From contig CAYLUU010000007.1 in assembly GCA_964386925.1 (NCBI GenBank), positions 1 through 39,244 of the forward strand: 39,244 bases of DNA, given 5' to 3'. Below are positions 31,609 through 39,244 of the stretch, one piece after another (within the stretch, counting starts at the first letter, position 1; every line of letters starts with the position of its first letter). The stretch comes from CAG-791 sp964386925. GTDB taxonomy: Bacteria > Bacillota > Clostridia > Lachnospirales > Lachnospiraceae. The translations under genes and the position numbers were made by a program. The notes beneath the pieces were generated by a model. It was not told where the DNA came from, did no database searches, and was given only the letters and a program-made list of their open reading frames with translations.

Positions 31609-34600
31609 ATGAGAACTCTTACCGCGCCTCTTCATGAGGCTCAGGAATACATGACATTATTGGAAGCGTTGCAGCAGCCGGGGGCAAGGACCCTTGCGGA
31701 TGGCTGTGTACCTTCTCAAAAGCTTCACCTGATCGACGCACTCTCGAAGGAGAGTGCGCTTTCGCCGTATGCACGTTTTCGACTGATCATTACGTATTCG
31801 GACAAGCGTGTACGGGAAATTCAGAACGAGTATACCTTTTACGACCGAAGCACAGTGATTTTTCCTGCAAAGGATCTGATCTTCTATCAGGCAGACCTGC
31901 GAGGGAAGGCTATTGAACAGGAGAGAATTCAGTGCCTGCGGCGGATCATCGAGGGGAGACCCACGACGGTGGTGACAACCTTTGCAGCACTGATGACGCC
32001 GCAGGTGCCGCTGCATGTGCTGAAATCCGGTATCCTGACGCTGGAGAAACGGCAGAAATATGCCATGGATCAGCTGGCGGCCAAACTGGTACAGCTGGGA
32101 TATGAGAAGACGGGCCAGGTCGACGCGCCGGGGCAGTTTGCCATTCGAGGTGATATTGCAGATGTTTATGATTTGACGGAGGAGAATCCCTATCGCATCG
32201 AGTTCTTCGACGATGAAATCGATGCAATTCGAAGCTTTGATTTGGAAACGCAAAGATCCATTGAGCCGCTTGAGATGGTGAAGGTGTACCCGGCAAACGA
32301 ACTTCTCTTATCGGAAGCACGACTTGCAGACGGACTGTATCGGATACGGGAAGAGGCAGAGAAGACCTGCGAGACCCTTCGCAGTCAAGGCAAAATGGAA
32401 GCTGCCGCCCGGCTTTGCGAGAATGTGGAGACACTGACAGAGGCGGCTGCAGAGTACCATGATTATGCAGGACTGGAAGGATATATTCATTATTTTTACC
32501 CGCAGACGGATAGTCTGCTGGAGTTGTTTCCCGCAGAACACACGATGCTCTTTCTGGATGAGCCGGCGCACATCCGGGAGGAAGCGGATGCGGTGGAGCT
32601 GGAGTTTCGGGAGAGCATGATCAGCCGCAGTGAAAAGGGGTATGTGCTGCCGGGACAGATGCAGCTGGTGTCGAGTGCAGACGCTATTTCGGCGAAGATG
32701 ACACCTTATCGCTGTCTGGGACTGACAGGGCTAATCTCGAAGAACTCCTTCTATCTGTCGGAGTGCATCGTATCCATGCACGCAAGGAGTGTGGCGGCCT
32801 ACAACAAGAGCTTTGATGCACTGGTCGAGGATCTTCGCAAATATCGCCTGCAGAAATACCGCGTGGTTATTATTTCGGCATCGCGGACGAGGGCGAAGCG
32901 ACTGGCGGCTGATCTGACGTCCAGAGGACTGACAAGCTTTTACAGCGAGAATCCGGACCGCGAGCTGGAAGACGGCGAGATTATGACTTACTACGGGAGC
33001 ATCGCCGGCGGCTTTGAATACCCGCAGATTCGATTTATTGTCATTGCGGAAACGGATATTTTCGGCAAGACGGTCAAAAAAAAGCAGAAAAAGCATCGCT
33101 ATGAGGGCGAATCCATCCGTGATTTCGCAGAGCTGAAGGTAGGCGATTACGTGGTCCATGAGGATCACGGCATTGGCGTTTACCGCGGCGTCGAGAAGAT
33201 CGAGGTGGACGGAATCGCCAAGGATTACATCAAGATCGAATACGGCGGCGGAGGGACACTGTATATCCTGCCTGGAGAGCTGAAAGCTCTGCAGAAATAT
33301 GCTTCGCAGGAAGCTGCAAAGCCCAAGCTCAACAAGCTGGGAACCCAGGAATGGACCAACACACGGAATAAGGTAAAGGGCGCCGTGGCTGAGGTGGCGG
33401 AGGATCTGGTGCAGCTCTATGCCAAGAGACAGGCGTCGAAGGGACATTCCTTTGGAACAGATACGGTGTGGCAGCGGGAGTTCGAGGAGCTGTTCCCCTA
33501 TGAGGAAACGCAGGATCAGCTGAATGCGATTGCAGATACCAAGCGTGATATGGAATCGGATAAGATCATGGACCGCCTGATCTGCGGGGATGTCGGCTAC
33601 GGCAAGACAGAAATCGCCATCCGTGCAGCCTTTAAGGCGGTGCAGGACGGAATGCAGGTTGCGATTCTCGTACCGACTACCATTCTGGCGCAGCAGCACT
33701 TCAATACCTTCACGGAGCGGATGAAGGAGTATCCGGTGAACGTGGAGATGCTGTCACGGTTCCGCACGTCGGCAGAACAGAAGAAGACACTGGAGGGGCT
33801 TGCTTCCGGCAGAGTGGATATCGTTGTCGGGACGCATAGACTGTTGTCTAAGGACGTGGCATTCAAAAATCTGGGTCTTTTGGTGGTGGATGAAGAACAG
33901 CGCTTTGGTGTTACGCACAAGGAGAAGATTAAAAAGCTGCGGGAGAATGTGGATGTGCTGACATTGTCTGCCACCCCGATTCCCCGAACCTTACACATGA
34001 GCCTCATTGGCATTCGGGACATGAGTGTTCTGGAGGAAGCGCCGCAGGACCGCGTGAGTATCCAGACCTATGTCATGGAATATAACGAGGAAATGGTGCG
34101 GGAGGCGGTGCTGCGGGAACTCTCGAGAGGCGGCCAGGTGTACTACGTTTACAACCGGGTGAATGATATTGCGGAGTTGACCGGCAGGATTCAGCAGCAG
34201 ATTCCGGAGGCGAGGATTGCCTTTGCGCACGGCCAGATGAATATGACCGAACTGGAGAAGATTATGTATGACTTCATCAGCGGGCAGATTGATGTGCTGG
34301 TATCCACGACCATCATTGAAACCGGTCTGGATATTTCCAACGTCAATACCATCATCATCCATGATTCTGACAGGATGGGGCTGTCGCAGCTCTATCAGCT
34401 CCGGGGAAGAGTGGGACGATCCAACCGTACGGCCTATGCCTTCCTGATGTACAAAAAGGACAAGATGCTCAAAGAAGATGCGGAAAAAAGACTCGCTGCC
34501 ATTCGGGAATTCACGGACCTTGGCAGCGGCTTTCGGATCGCCATGCGGGATCTGGAAATCCGCGGGGCGGGGACAGTTCTTGGCAAAGCGCAGCACGGAC

Positions 34601-35181
34601 ATATGGCAGCAGTCGGATATGACCTGTACTGCAAGCTGCTGGACACAGCAGTAAAGGAAGCCAAGGGACTGCCGGTTCCGGAGGAGAAGCACACAACGGT
34701 GAACCTTTCGGCCGATGCCTTCATTCCGGACAGCTATATCATGAATGAAGCACAGAAGCTGGATATTTATAAGAAAATAGCGACGATTTCTTCCCTGGAG
34801 GACTGTGATGATATTCGGGATGAGCTTCGGGACCGCTTCGGAGAGAAGATCCCGGCTCCGGCAGAAAATCTGCTGCGTGTAGCCTTGATCCGGAGTATTG
34901 CCGGCAAGCTGGACATCGCAGAAATCATCGGAGGGAATGGGAGCATACGGGTCACGATGATGCCAAAGGCTGCCATTCTGGTAGGCAATATCCCGGCTTT
35001 TCTGGCCTCTCAGAAGGGACAGCTGCAGTTTTCCCCGAAGGGATTGCCGAAGGGAGATCTCAAGGGGCAGCCGTATTTTGAACGAAAATATCCGGTCAGC
35101 GGAATTGTAATTAAGGACGAGGCAACGCTCCTGGACACCGTGGAGGGATTCCTCATAGAGTTCAGCAAATACCTGCGGTGA
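31609..35181 (+). CDS. mfd: Transcription-repair coupling factor Mfd
   Basis: DNA translocase that removes stalled RNA polymerase and recruits UvrA. Order of domains: a UvrB-like N-terminal module (about residues 1-350); the RNA-polymerase-interaction domain with KVGDYVVHEDHGIGVYRG (about 500-590); RecG-like helicase lobes with Walker A GDVGYGKTEIAIRAAF (around 662-677), DEEQRFGV, LSATPIPRTLHMSL and the Mfd/RecG translocation region GRVGRSNRTAYAFL; and a C-terminal TRCF domain (about 1030-1130). The 1190-residue length is normal. The N-terminus MRTLTAPLHEAQEYM supports the ATG at 31609 despite a weak ribosome site. A hairpin GCACTCTC/GAGAGTGC lies inside at 31738-31757, probably incidental. 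Confidence 0.97.
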   Translation: MRTLTAPLHEAQEYMTLLEALQQPGARTLADGCVPSQKLHLIDALSKESALSPYARFRLIITYSDKRVREIQNEYTFYDRSTVIFPAKDLIFYQADLRGKAIEQERIQCLRRIIEGRPTTVVTTFAALMTPQVPLHVLKSGILTLEKRQKYAMDQLAAKLVQLGYEKTGQVDAPGQFAIRGDIADVYDLTEENPYRIEFFDDEIDAIRSFDLETQRSIEPLEMVKVYPANELLLSEARLADGLYRIREEAEKTCETLRSQGKMEAAARLCENVETLTEAAAEYHDYAGLEGYIHYFYPQTDSLLELFPAEHTMLFLDEPAHIREEADAVELEFRESMISRSEKGYVLPGQMQLVSSADAISAKMTPYRCLGLTGLISKNSFYLSECIVSMHARSVAAYNKSFDALVEDLRKYRLQKYRVVIISASRTRAKRLAADLTSRGLTSFYSENPDRELEDGEIMTYYGSIAGGFEYPQIRFIVIAETDIFGKTVKKKQKKHRYEGESIRDFAELKVGDYVVHEDHGIGVYRGVEKIEVDGIAKDYIKIEYGGGGTLYILPGELKALQKYASQEAAKPKLNKLGTQEWTNTRNKVKGAVAEVAEDLVQLYAKRQASKGHSFGTDTVWQREFEELFPYEETQDQLNAIADTKRDMESDKIMDRLICGDVGYGKTEIAIRAAFKAVQDGMQVAILVPTTILAQQHFNTFTERMKEYPVNVEMLSRFRTSAEQKKTLEGLASGRVDIVVGTHRLLSKDVAFKNLGLLVVDEEQRFGVTHKEKIKKLRENVDVLTLSATPIPRTLHMSLIGIRDMSVLEEAPQDRVSIQTYVMEYNEEMVREAVLRELSRGGQVYYVYNRVNDIAELTGRIQQQIPEARIAFAHGQMNMTELEKIMYDFISGQIDVLVSTTIIETGLDISNVNTIIIHDSDRMGLSQLYQLRGRVGRSNRTAYAFLMYKKDKMLKEDAEKRLAAIREFTDLGSGFRIAMRDLEIRGAGTVLGKAQHGHMAAVGYDLYCKLLDTAVKEAKGLPVPEEKHTTVNLSADAFIPDSYIMNEAQKLDIYKKIATISSLEDCDDIRDELRDRFGEKIPAPAENLLRVALIRSIAGKLDIAEIIGGNGSIRVTMMPKAAILVGNIPAFLASQKGQLQFSPKGLPKGDLKGQPYFERKYPVSGIVIKDEATLLDTVEGFLIEFSKYLR

Positions 35182-35182
35182 A

Positions 35183-35262
35183 GTTACAGTTGACTCGCCG
35201 GATAGGAGCAGGCATCTTTGCTGGCTGCCCTTGGCTGGCGTCTGTACAGCAACCGGAGAAGG
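35183..35262 (+). repeat. Copy A of a two-copy structured element (mfd to Na+/Pi gap)
   Basis: Starts 1 bp after the mfd stop. It shares TGGCTGGCGTCTGTAC (35232-35247) exactly with the pncB leader on the other strand, and its first 26 bases align without gaps to that copy with 18 matches (GTTACA, TT, AC, CG, AGGA). It can fold as GAC-(TC)-GCC with GGC-GTC below, then AGG/CCT and GCAG/CTGC above. See copy B at 38789-38875. Confidence 0.6.
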
Positions 35263-35293
35263 GGCTTCACATATAGATTTCCGCGAGAAGATC

Positions 35294-35323
35294 TTGTTGC
35301 AGACGAAAAGGTAATGTTAGAAT
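35294..35323 (+). promoter_or_regulatory. Promoter of the second Na+/Pi transporter
   Basis: TTGTTG (35294-35299), 18-bp spacer, TAGAAT (35318-35323). The expected start point is about 35330, giving a short leader that contains the reversed Pho-box repeats. Confidence 0.6.
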
Positions 35324-35336
35324 AAAGTCAAATGCG

Positions 35337-35365
35337 TGTAAGATCTTTGTAAAGAAAATGTAAAG
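35337..35365 (-). promoter_or_regulatory. Reversed Pho-box repeats downstream of the -10
   Basis: TGTAAG (35337), TGTAAAG (35348) and TGTAAAG (35359) start exactly 11 bp apart; on the minus strand they read CTTACA/CTTTACA, the Pho-box unit. They lie between the -10 and the start codon (35382), with no room for a promoter after them and no minus-strand gene nearby. This position suits PhoP/PhoB repression rather than activation. Confidence 0.6.
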
Positions 35366-35381
35366 CGGAGAATCAGAGAAT

Positions 35382-37151
35382 ATGAGTATCTATGACATTC
35401 TGTCGATTGTCGGCGGACTGGTGTTGTTCCTGTATGGAATCACGATGCTGGGCGATGCACTCAAAAAGGTATCCGGCGGCAAGATGGAGCAGATTCTGCA
35501 GACATTAACCTCCAACAAATGGAAGGGGGCACTGCTGGGCATGCTGGTGACGGCGGTCATCCAGTCTTCCGGAGCAACCATCGTTATGGTGGTCGGCTTT
35601 GTGAATTCTGAGATTATGTCGCTGAACCAGGCAGTCGGCGTTATTCTGGGAGCGAACATCGGAACGACCATTACAGCGTGGCTTTTGTCATTGACCGGTA
35701 TTGAGAGCAGCAACCTTTTGCTGTCCATGCTCAAGCCGAAGAATTTCTCACCGATCATCGGTATCATCGGTGTGTTCATGATGATGTTCTGCAAGAAGCA
35801 GAAACAGAAGGATGTCGGCAACATTATGACCAGCTTTGCCGTGCTCCTCTTGGGTATGACAGCTATGTCAGAGGGTGCGTCTCCTCTTGCAGATAACCCG
35901 CAGTTTGTTGGCCTTCTTACAGCGTTCTCCAATCCGATCCTGGGACTTCTGGTCGGTCTGATCGTTACGGTGATTCTGCAGAGCTCTTCGGCTTCGGTCG
36001 GTATTCTGCAGTCGCTGTCCCTGACCGGCGTTCTGACGATGGGCAGTGCGATTCCGGTTATTATGGGTGAGAACATCGGCTCTGCGATCACGGGAATCAT
36101 CGGTGCCATCGGAGCATCCCGCAATGCGGTGCGGGCTTCGCTGACACAGCTGTTCTATTGCATTATCAAAACGAGCGTTTTCATGGTCGGCTTCTACTCA
36201 CTGAATGCATTCCTGCATTTCCCGATCATGTCTCAGATCGCAACCCCTGTGACCATCGCGGTATTCCACAGCGTCTTCAACATTCTGGCAGTGGTCTGCA
36301 TGCTTCCTGTTTCGGAGGTGCTGGTAAAGCTGGTGGAAAAGGCAGTGCCGATTACAGAGGCAGAGAAGGCGGCCAGCCAGAGACGAAGCGAATTGCAGAT
36401 TCTGGATTCTCGATTTGTAACCTCCACTTCCTTTGCGATGGAAGAATGTCAGAAGGCAACGGCCAGAATGGCAGAGTATACGCAGGAAGCATTGAATACA
36501 GCAATGGGATTGGTTTTCCAATACGACGCAGAGGAAGCTGCAAAGGTAGAACGCCTGGAGCGAACGGTGGACGACTATGAGGATCAGCTGAATGGGTACC
36601 TGGCCAGCCTGTCGGACAAGACCTTTACGGCGGAGGATTCCCATAATTTTACATTGCTTATGCATTGCATCAGTGATTTTGAACGTATTTCGGATCATGC
36701 GCTGAATGTGATGCAGAAGGCTGCTGAGATGAATGAGAAAAAGGAAACCTTCTCGCCAAAGGCATTGGAGGAATTGAAGGTGTTCCAGGATGCACTGCAG
36801 GATATTATGCAGAGAACGGTCCGCGCCTTCTGCGAGAATGATCTGCAGCTGGCCGCAACGGTGGAACCTCTGGAGGAGGTTATCGATGGTCTGAACATGG
36901 AGATCAAGCGCCATCATGTGAAGCGGCTTCGGAAGGGCAAGTGCACGGTGGAGACGGGAATGGTCCTGGAGGACATTACAACAGACTACGAACGCATTGC
37001 GGATCACTGCAACAATGTGGCAGTGCATCTGGCACAGCGCACGGAGGAGGGCTTTGATACGCATGAGTACCTGCAGCATCTGGAGAACAATGCAAAGGAA
37101 GATTTCAAGGCCAATGTTGCTCTGTTCGAAGCCAAGTACAGGCTTCCTTAA
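35382..37151 (+). CDS. Na+/phosphate cotransporter with PhoU-like C-terminal domain (second copy)
   Basis: Paralogue of the 3759-5507 gene, also of the NptA/YjbB Na/Pi family. The first repeat reads VIQSSGATIVMVVGF with Q61 and Gly where the paralogue has the third Ser; the second reads ILQSSSASVGILQ with Q200. About eight hydrophobic segments fill residues 1-315. The C-terminal ~240 residues are PhoU-like with FERISDHALNVMQ and YERIADHCNNVAVHL, a better match to the PhoU metal-helix pattern than the first copy. GGAGAA lies about 9 nt before the ATG. It has its own promoter and terminator. Different ion-site residues and reversed Pho boxes suggest use under different phosphate conditions. Confidence 0.92.
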   Translation: MSIYDILSIVGGLVLFLYGITMLGDALKKVSGGKMEQILQTLTSNKWKGALLGMLVTAVIQSSGATIVMVVGFVNSEIMSLNQAVGVILGANIGTTITAWLLSLTGIESSNLLLSMLKPKNFSPIIGIIGVFMMMFCKKQKQKDVGNIMTSFAVLLLGMTAMSEGASPLADNPQFVGLLTAFSNPILGLLVGLIVTVILQSSSASVGILQSLSLTGVLTMGSAIPVIMGENIGSAITGIIGAIGASRNAVRASLTQLFYCIIKTSVFMVGFYSLNAFLHFPIMSQIATPVTIAVFHSVFNILAVVCMLPVSEVLVKLVEKAVPITEAEKAASQRRSELQILDSRFVTSTSFAMEECQKATARMAEYTQEALNTAMGLVFQYDAEEAAKVERLERTVDDYEDQLNGYLASLSDKTFTAEDSHNFTLLMHCISDFERISDHALNVMQKAAEMNEKKETFSPKALEELKVFQDALQDIMQRTVRAFCENDLQLAATVEPLEEVIDGLNMEIKRHHVKRLRKGKCTVETGMVLEDITTDYERIADHCNNVAVHLAQRTEEGFDTHEYLQHLENNAKEDFKANVALFEAKYRLP

Positions 37152-37193
37152 CAAGATGTGAAGCAACGCATCCTATTACAACAATGGATAAAG

Positions 37194-37231
37194 AAAACGC
37201 AGGGATCGCCGGAAGGCGGTCCCTGCGTTTT
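37194..37231. terminator. Bidirectional terminator between the second Na+/Pi gene and pncB
   Basis: The 17-nt arms at 37194-37210 and 37215-37231 pair fully with one T-G pair over a GGAA loop; A's at the left and T's at the right allow termination in both directions. Confidence 0.9.
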
Positions 37232-37298
37232 GTTTGGGAAAAGATGGCATCTGGTATCTTTGAAGATTGTGCTGTGAGTGCAGATGCAAGAGCTTCAG

Positions 37299-37329
37299 CC
37301 CCTGTCTGACGTTGAATCAGATGATGGGG
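37299..37329. other. Hairpin next to the pncB stop codon
   Basis: CCCC (37299-37302) with GGGG (37326-37329), and TCTGA (37305-37309) with TCAGA (37317-37321). It has no T-run on the minus strand and may be a 3'-end stabiliser. Confidence 0.3.
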
Positions 37330-37330
37330 T

Positions 37331-38779
37331 TTAGCGGCTGCGTTCCAGCAGCTGCAGCTTGGTATCGTACAGACGCTGGGACAAATCCACGTGCATTTCG
37401 TGAGGATTGTCGAGACGTCTGGACTCTTCCCAGAGTGTGTCCTGCTCCTTCAGGCAATAAGACCGGATTTCCATGGTGGGCTTGGATTCATACACACACT
37501 TGCCGCCCAGAAACAGAGGAACCAGCATTTCCCGAAGGGTGAATTCGCCGGGATGCAGGAGAGTTTTTTTCCATGGTTCAATGGGATCAAAGAGGAGCAG
37601 AGACTGGTCCTCGGTATAGGTTTCATCGGTGAAGCAGATGAGATCTGCCTTGATCTTGCCGGTGTCCTTTTCATAGACGCGGTAGATTTTCTTGTCACCG
37701 GGGTTCGTGATCTTCTCGGTATTCTCGGAGAGCTTGATCTTAGGCTCGAAGGTGCCGTCCTCACGCTGCACGGCAGCAAGCTTATAGACTCCTCCGAAGC
37801 TGGGATTGTCCTTGGCTGTGATGAGGTTCGTGCCGACCCCAAAGGAATCAATGCAGGCACCCTGCTGGAACAGGGAAGCAATGAGGTGCTCGTCGAGGTC
37901 GTTGGAGCAGCAGATTTTCGCCTGCGGGTAGCCGGCAGCATCGAGCATTCTGCGGGCACGTTTGGTGAGGTAGGAGAGATCACCGGAATCCAGACGAATG
38001 CCGATGTGATCCAGCGGAAGCCCCTTTTCCTTCATATAATCAAAGGTTTTGATCGCGTTGGGAATGCCGCTGTTCAGAGTATCGTAGGTATCTACCAAAA
38101 GCGTGCAGGCAGAAGGATACAGTTCGGCGTAGGTTTTAAAAGCCTCCAGTTCACTCTCGAAGCTCATAATCCAGCTGTGAGCGTGCGTGCCCAGAACGGG
38201 AACATCGAAGAGCTCGCCGCACAGAACGTTGGAAGTTCCGACGCATCCGCCGATGACAGCAGCACGCGCACCATAGGTTCCGGCATCCGGCCCCTGCGCG
38301 CGGCGAAGGCCGAACTCCATGACAGGAGCCCCCTTTGCGGCATAACAGATTCGGGCGGATTTGGTGGCAATCAGACTCTGATGGTTGACAATGCAGAGAA
38401 TGGCTGTTTCGACGAGCTGTGCTTCCATGATGGGAGCGACGACCTTCACGATGGGCTCTCTGGGGAAAATAAGGGATCCCTCCGGAATGCAGTAGATATC
38501 GCCGTGGAAACGGAAATCAGCCAGATAATCCAGAAAATCCGCATCGAAGATACCGGTTTTCCGAAGATACTCGATGTCCTGTGAGGAGAAGTGCAGATCC
38601 TTGATATAGCGGATCAGCTGCTCCACACCGCACATGATGGAATACCCGCCTTCAAATGGATTGCTGCGGAAGAAAGCATCGAAAATCACTGTGCGGTTCT
38701 CGTCTTTATTTTTGAAATACCCCTGCATCATCGTAAGTTCATACAAATCTGTGAGCAGGGTGAGATTCTGTCGGTCCAT
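37331..38779 (-). CDS. pncB: Nicotinate phosphoribosyltransferase
   Basis: Joins nicotinate and PRPP, with ATP hydrolysis, to form NaMN in NAD salvage. N-terminal LTLLTDLYELTMMQGYFKN and VIFDAFFRSNPFEGGYSI are diagnostic; GLRRAQGPDAGTYGARAA holds the substrate-binding region, LGTHAHSWIM the conserved His segment, and GIRLDSGDLSYLTKRAR and GVGTNLITAKDNPS the phosphate-binding parts. The ATG at 38779 (MDRQNLTLL) has AAGGAGG in front. Length of 482 residues is normal for the Gram-positive type. Its leader contains the long hairpin element described at 38789-38875. Confidence 0.96.
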   Translation of the reverse strand: MDRQNLTLLTDLYELTMMQGYFKNKDENRTVIFDAFFRSNPFEGGYSIMCGVEQLIRYIKDLHFSSQDIEYLRKTGIFDADFLDYLADFRFHGDIYCIPEGSLIFPREPIVKVVAPIMEAQLVETAILCIVNHQSLIATKSARICYAAKGAPVMEFGLRRAQGPDAGTYGARAAVIGGCVGTSNVLCGELFDVPVLGTHAHSWIMSFESELEAFKTYAELYPSACTLLVDTYDTLNSGIPNAIKTFDYMKEKGLPLDHIGIRLDSGDLSYLTKRARRMLDAAGYPQAKICCSNDLDEHLIASLFQQGACIDSFGVGTNLITAKDNPSFGGVYKLAAVQREDGTFEPKIKLSENTEKITNPGDKKIYRVYEKDTGKIKADLICFTDETYTEDQSLLLFDPIEPWKKTLLHPGEFTLREMLVPLFLGGKCVYESKPTMEIRSYCLKEQDTLWEESRRLDNPHEMHVDLSQRLYDTKLQLLERSR

Positions 38780-38788
38780 GGGAATCCT

Positions 38789-38875
38789 CCTTGTACAGTT
38801 ACGGTACAGACGCCAGCCAGGAATGGCCAGCGGACATCTCCGCTGGCCGTTCCTGGCTGCCGCGTGAAATGTAAC
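38789..38875 (-). repeat. Copy B of the two-copy structured element, in the pncB leader
   Basis: It lies between the pncB -10 and its ribosome site. Arms at 38814-38834 and 38839-38859 form a 21-bp stem (one T-G pair) over a CATC loop, too long for an ordinary terminator and without a T-run. On the minus strand GTTAC at its 5' end can also pair with GTAAC at its 3' end. It ends with TGGCTGGCGTCTGTAC (38819-38804), identical to copy A. CCTTGTA occurs at 38789-38795 and again at 38875-38881, like a target duplication, though possibly by chance. Confidence 0.65.
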
Positions 38876-38890
38876 CTTGTAATTGCTACG

Positions 38891-38896
38891 ATCATA
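38891..38896 (-). promoter_or_regulatory. -10 element of the pncB promoter
   Basis: Minus strand TATGAT with an upstream TGC (extended -10); the -35 is weak. Transcription would begin near 38884, giving a leader of about 105 nt that consists mostly of the hairpin element. Confidence 0.5.
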
Positions 38897-38914
38897 GCAC
38901 GATTCGGGCCTGCC

Positions 38915-38944
38915 TTGACACAATTTTTGCCCTCGACTTATAAT
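38915..38944 (+). promoter_or_regulatory. Consensus promoter of ileS
   Basis: TTGACA (38915-38920) and TATAAT (38939-38944), both perfect, with an 18-bp spacer. This is the best promoter in the window and diverges from pncB. Confidence 0.88.
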
Positions 38945-38959
38945 CGTGAGGATTGTCAT

Positions 38960-39009
38960 AGGGCGAGAGCCCTGGTAAACGTACCGCCAGCTGACGAGAA
39001 AGGCCGGCG
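38960..39009 (+). other. Short structured leader of ileS (no T-box)
   Basis: AGGGC-GAGA-GCCCT (38960-38973) is a small hairpin with a GNRA loop. CGCCAGCT (38985-38992) pairs with GGCCGGCG (39002-39009) with one mismatch, directly before AAGGAGG (39010-39016). The leader of about 70 nt is too short for a T-box, and no T-box sequence is present. Confidence 0.5.
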
Positions 39010-39020
39010 AAGGAGGTTTT

Positions 39021-39244
39021 ATGTACAAAAAGGTAAACCCTGATCTGAATTTCGTGCAGAGAGAAGAGAATACGGCGAAATTCTGGCAGGACAATGACAT
39101 CTTCAACAAGAGCGTTGCACAGAATGAGGGCAACCCGATCTACATGTTCTATGACGGACCGCCGACTGCAAACGGCAAGCCGCATATCGGACATGTGGAG
39201 ACGCGCGTGATCAAGGATATGATTCCCCGGTATCACAACATGAA
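39021..39244 (+). CDS. ileS: Isoleucyl-tRNA synthetase (3' part outside the window)
   Basis: The first 74 codons of a class I aminoacyl-tRNA synthetase that charges tRNA-Ile. The sequence MYKKVNPDLNFVQREENTAK is followed by FWQDNDIF, the PIYMFYDGPPTANGKPHIGH segment with the HIGH ATP-binding motif, and VIKDMIPRYHNM. The last parts match the long eukaryote-like IleRS type found in many Clostridia. The ribosome site AAGGAGG lies 4 nt before the ATG. The gene runs off the end. Confidence 0.93.
   Translation, partial: MYKKVNPDLNFVQREENTAKFWQDNDIFNKSVAQNEGNPIYMFYDGPPTANGKPHIGHVETRVIKDMIPRYHNM

Noticed and set aside
31738..31757. Hairpin GCACTCTC/GAGAGTGC early in mfd as a terminator
   Set aside because: It is inside a clearly conserved coding region and lacks a T-run.
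38796..38874. Long hairpin in the pncB leader as an ordinary terminator
   Set aside because: There is no T-run on either strand, the stem is 21 bp, and the element recurs near 35183.
1..39244. CRISPR arrays, insertion sequences, prophage or anti-phage genes
   Set aside because: No regularly spaced repeats, transposase or integrase motifs, or typical defence proteins were seen; gene content is housekeeping throughout.

Overview
The window looks like a core-chromosome segment from a spore-forming-lineage Firmicute, most likely class Clostridia and close to Lachnospiraceae. The grounds are spoVG-pth-mfd synteny, a glgC/glgD pair, a SleB/CwlJ-type hydrolase, a YaaH-like GH18 protein, a DnaD/DnaI-type helicase-loading pair, a divergent 400-residue PRPP synthetase and a Gram-positive phosphate system. 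The species cannot be named from the sequence alone. No prophage, transposase, CRISPR array, rRNA or tRNA gene was found.

Layout. Positions 1-5507 (+) form a phosphate block: the 3' part of pstB, then phoU, a PhoB/PhoP-type regulator, a PhoR-type kinase, a terminator, and a Na+/phosphate cotransporter under an 11-bp-periodic Pho box. About 880 bp of mostly non-coding DNA follows (5587-6468). Positions 6469-12575 (+) carry a membrane-anchored GH18 protein, a Sua5/YwlC tRNA-modification enzyme, rpiB, upp, dCMP deaminase and a secreted coiled-coil cell-wall hydrolase. Positions 12813-20024 (+) hold a complete F-type ATP synthase operon (two accessory I/Z-type proteins, then B-E-F-H-A-G-D-C), with a large exported protein of unknown function (20028-22721) attached 3 bp after atpC. 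Positions 22828-27654 (-) are murC, a DnaD-like protein, a DnaC/DnaI-like helicase loader and prs. Positions 28078-35181 (+) are glgC-glgD, spoVG, pth and mfd. Positions 35382-37151 (+) encode a second Na+/phosphate cotransporter, 37331-38779 (-) pncB, and 39021 to the end the start of ileS.

How it fits together. The pst/pho genes and both Na+/Pi transporters form one phosphate regulon. The two transporter genes carry Pho-box repeats in opposite orientations and positions, which suggests opposite regulation. The c subunit of the ATP synthase has two membrane carboxylates (E34 and E67), the pattern known from Na+-driven rotors, so a sodium gradient may link ATP synthesis with phosphate uptake. 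The PRPP producer (prs) and PRPP consumers (upp, pncB) are scattered through the window. A cluster of DnaA boxes lies upstream of the dnaD-dnaC pair, as in the analogous Bacillus operon.

The best candidates for something undescribed are a two-copy structured element shared by the pncB leader and the mfd/transporter gap, a structured murC leader, the long non-coding stretch at 5587-6410, and the ATP-synthase-linked exported protein with a C39-like domain lacking its histidine.
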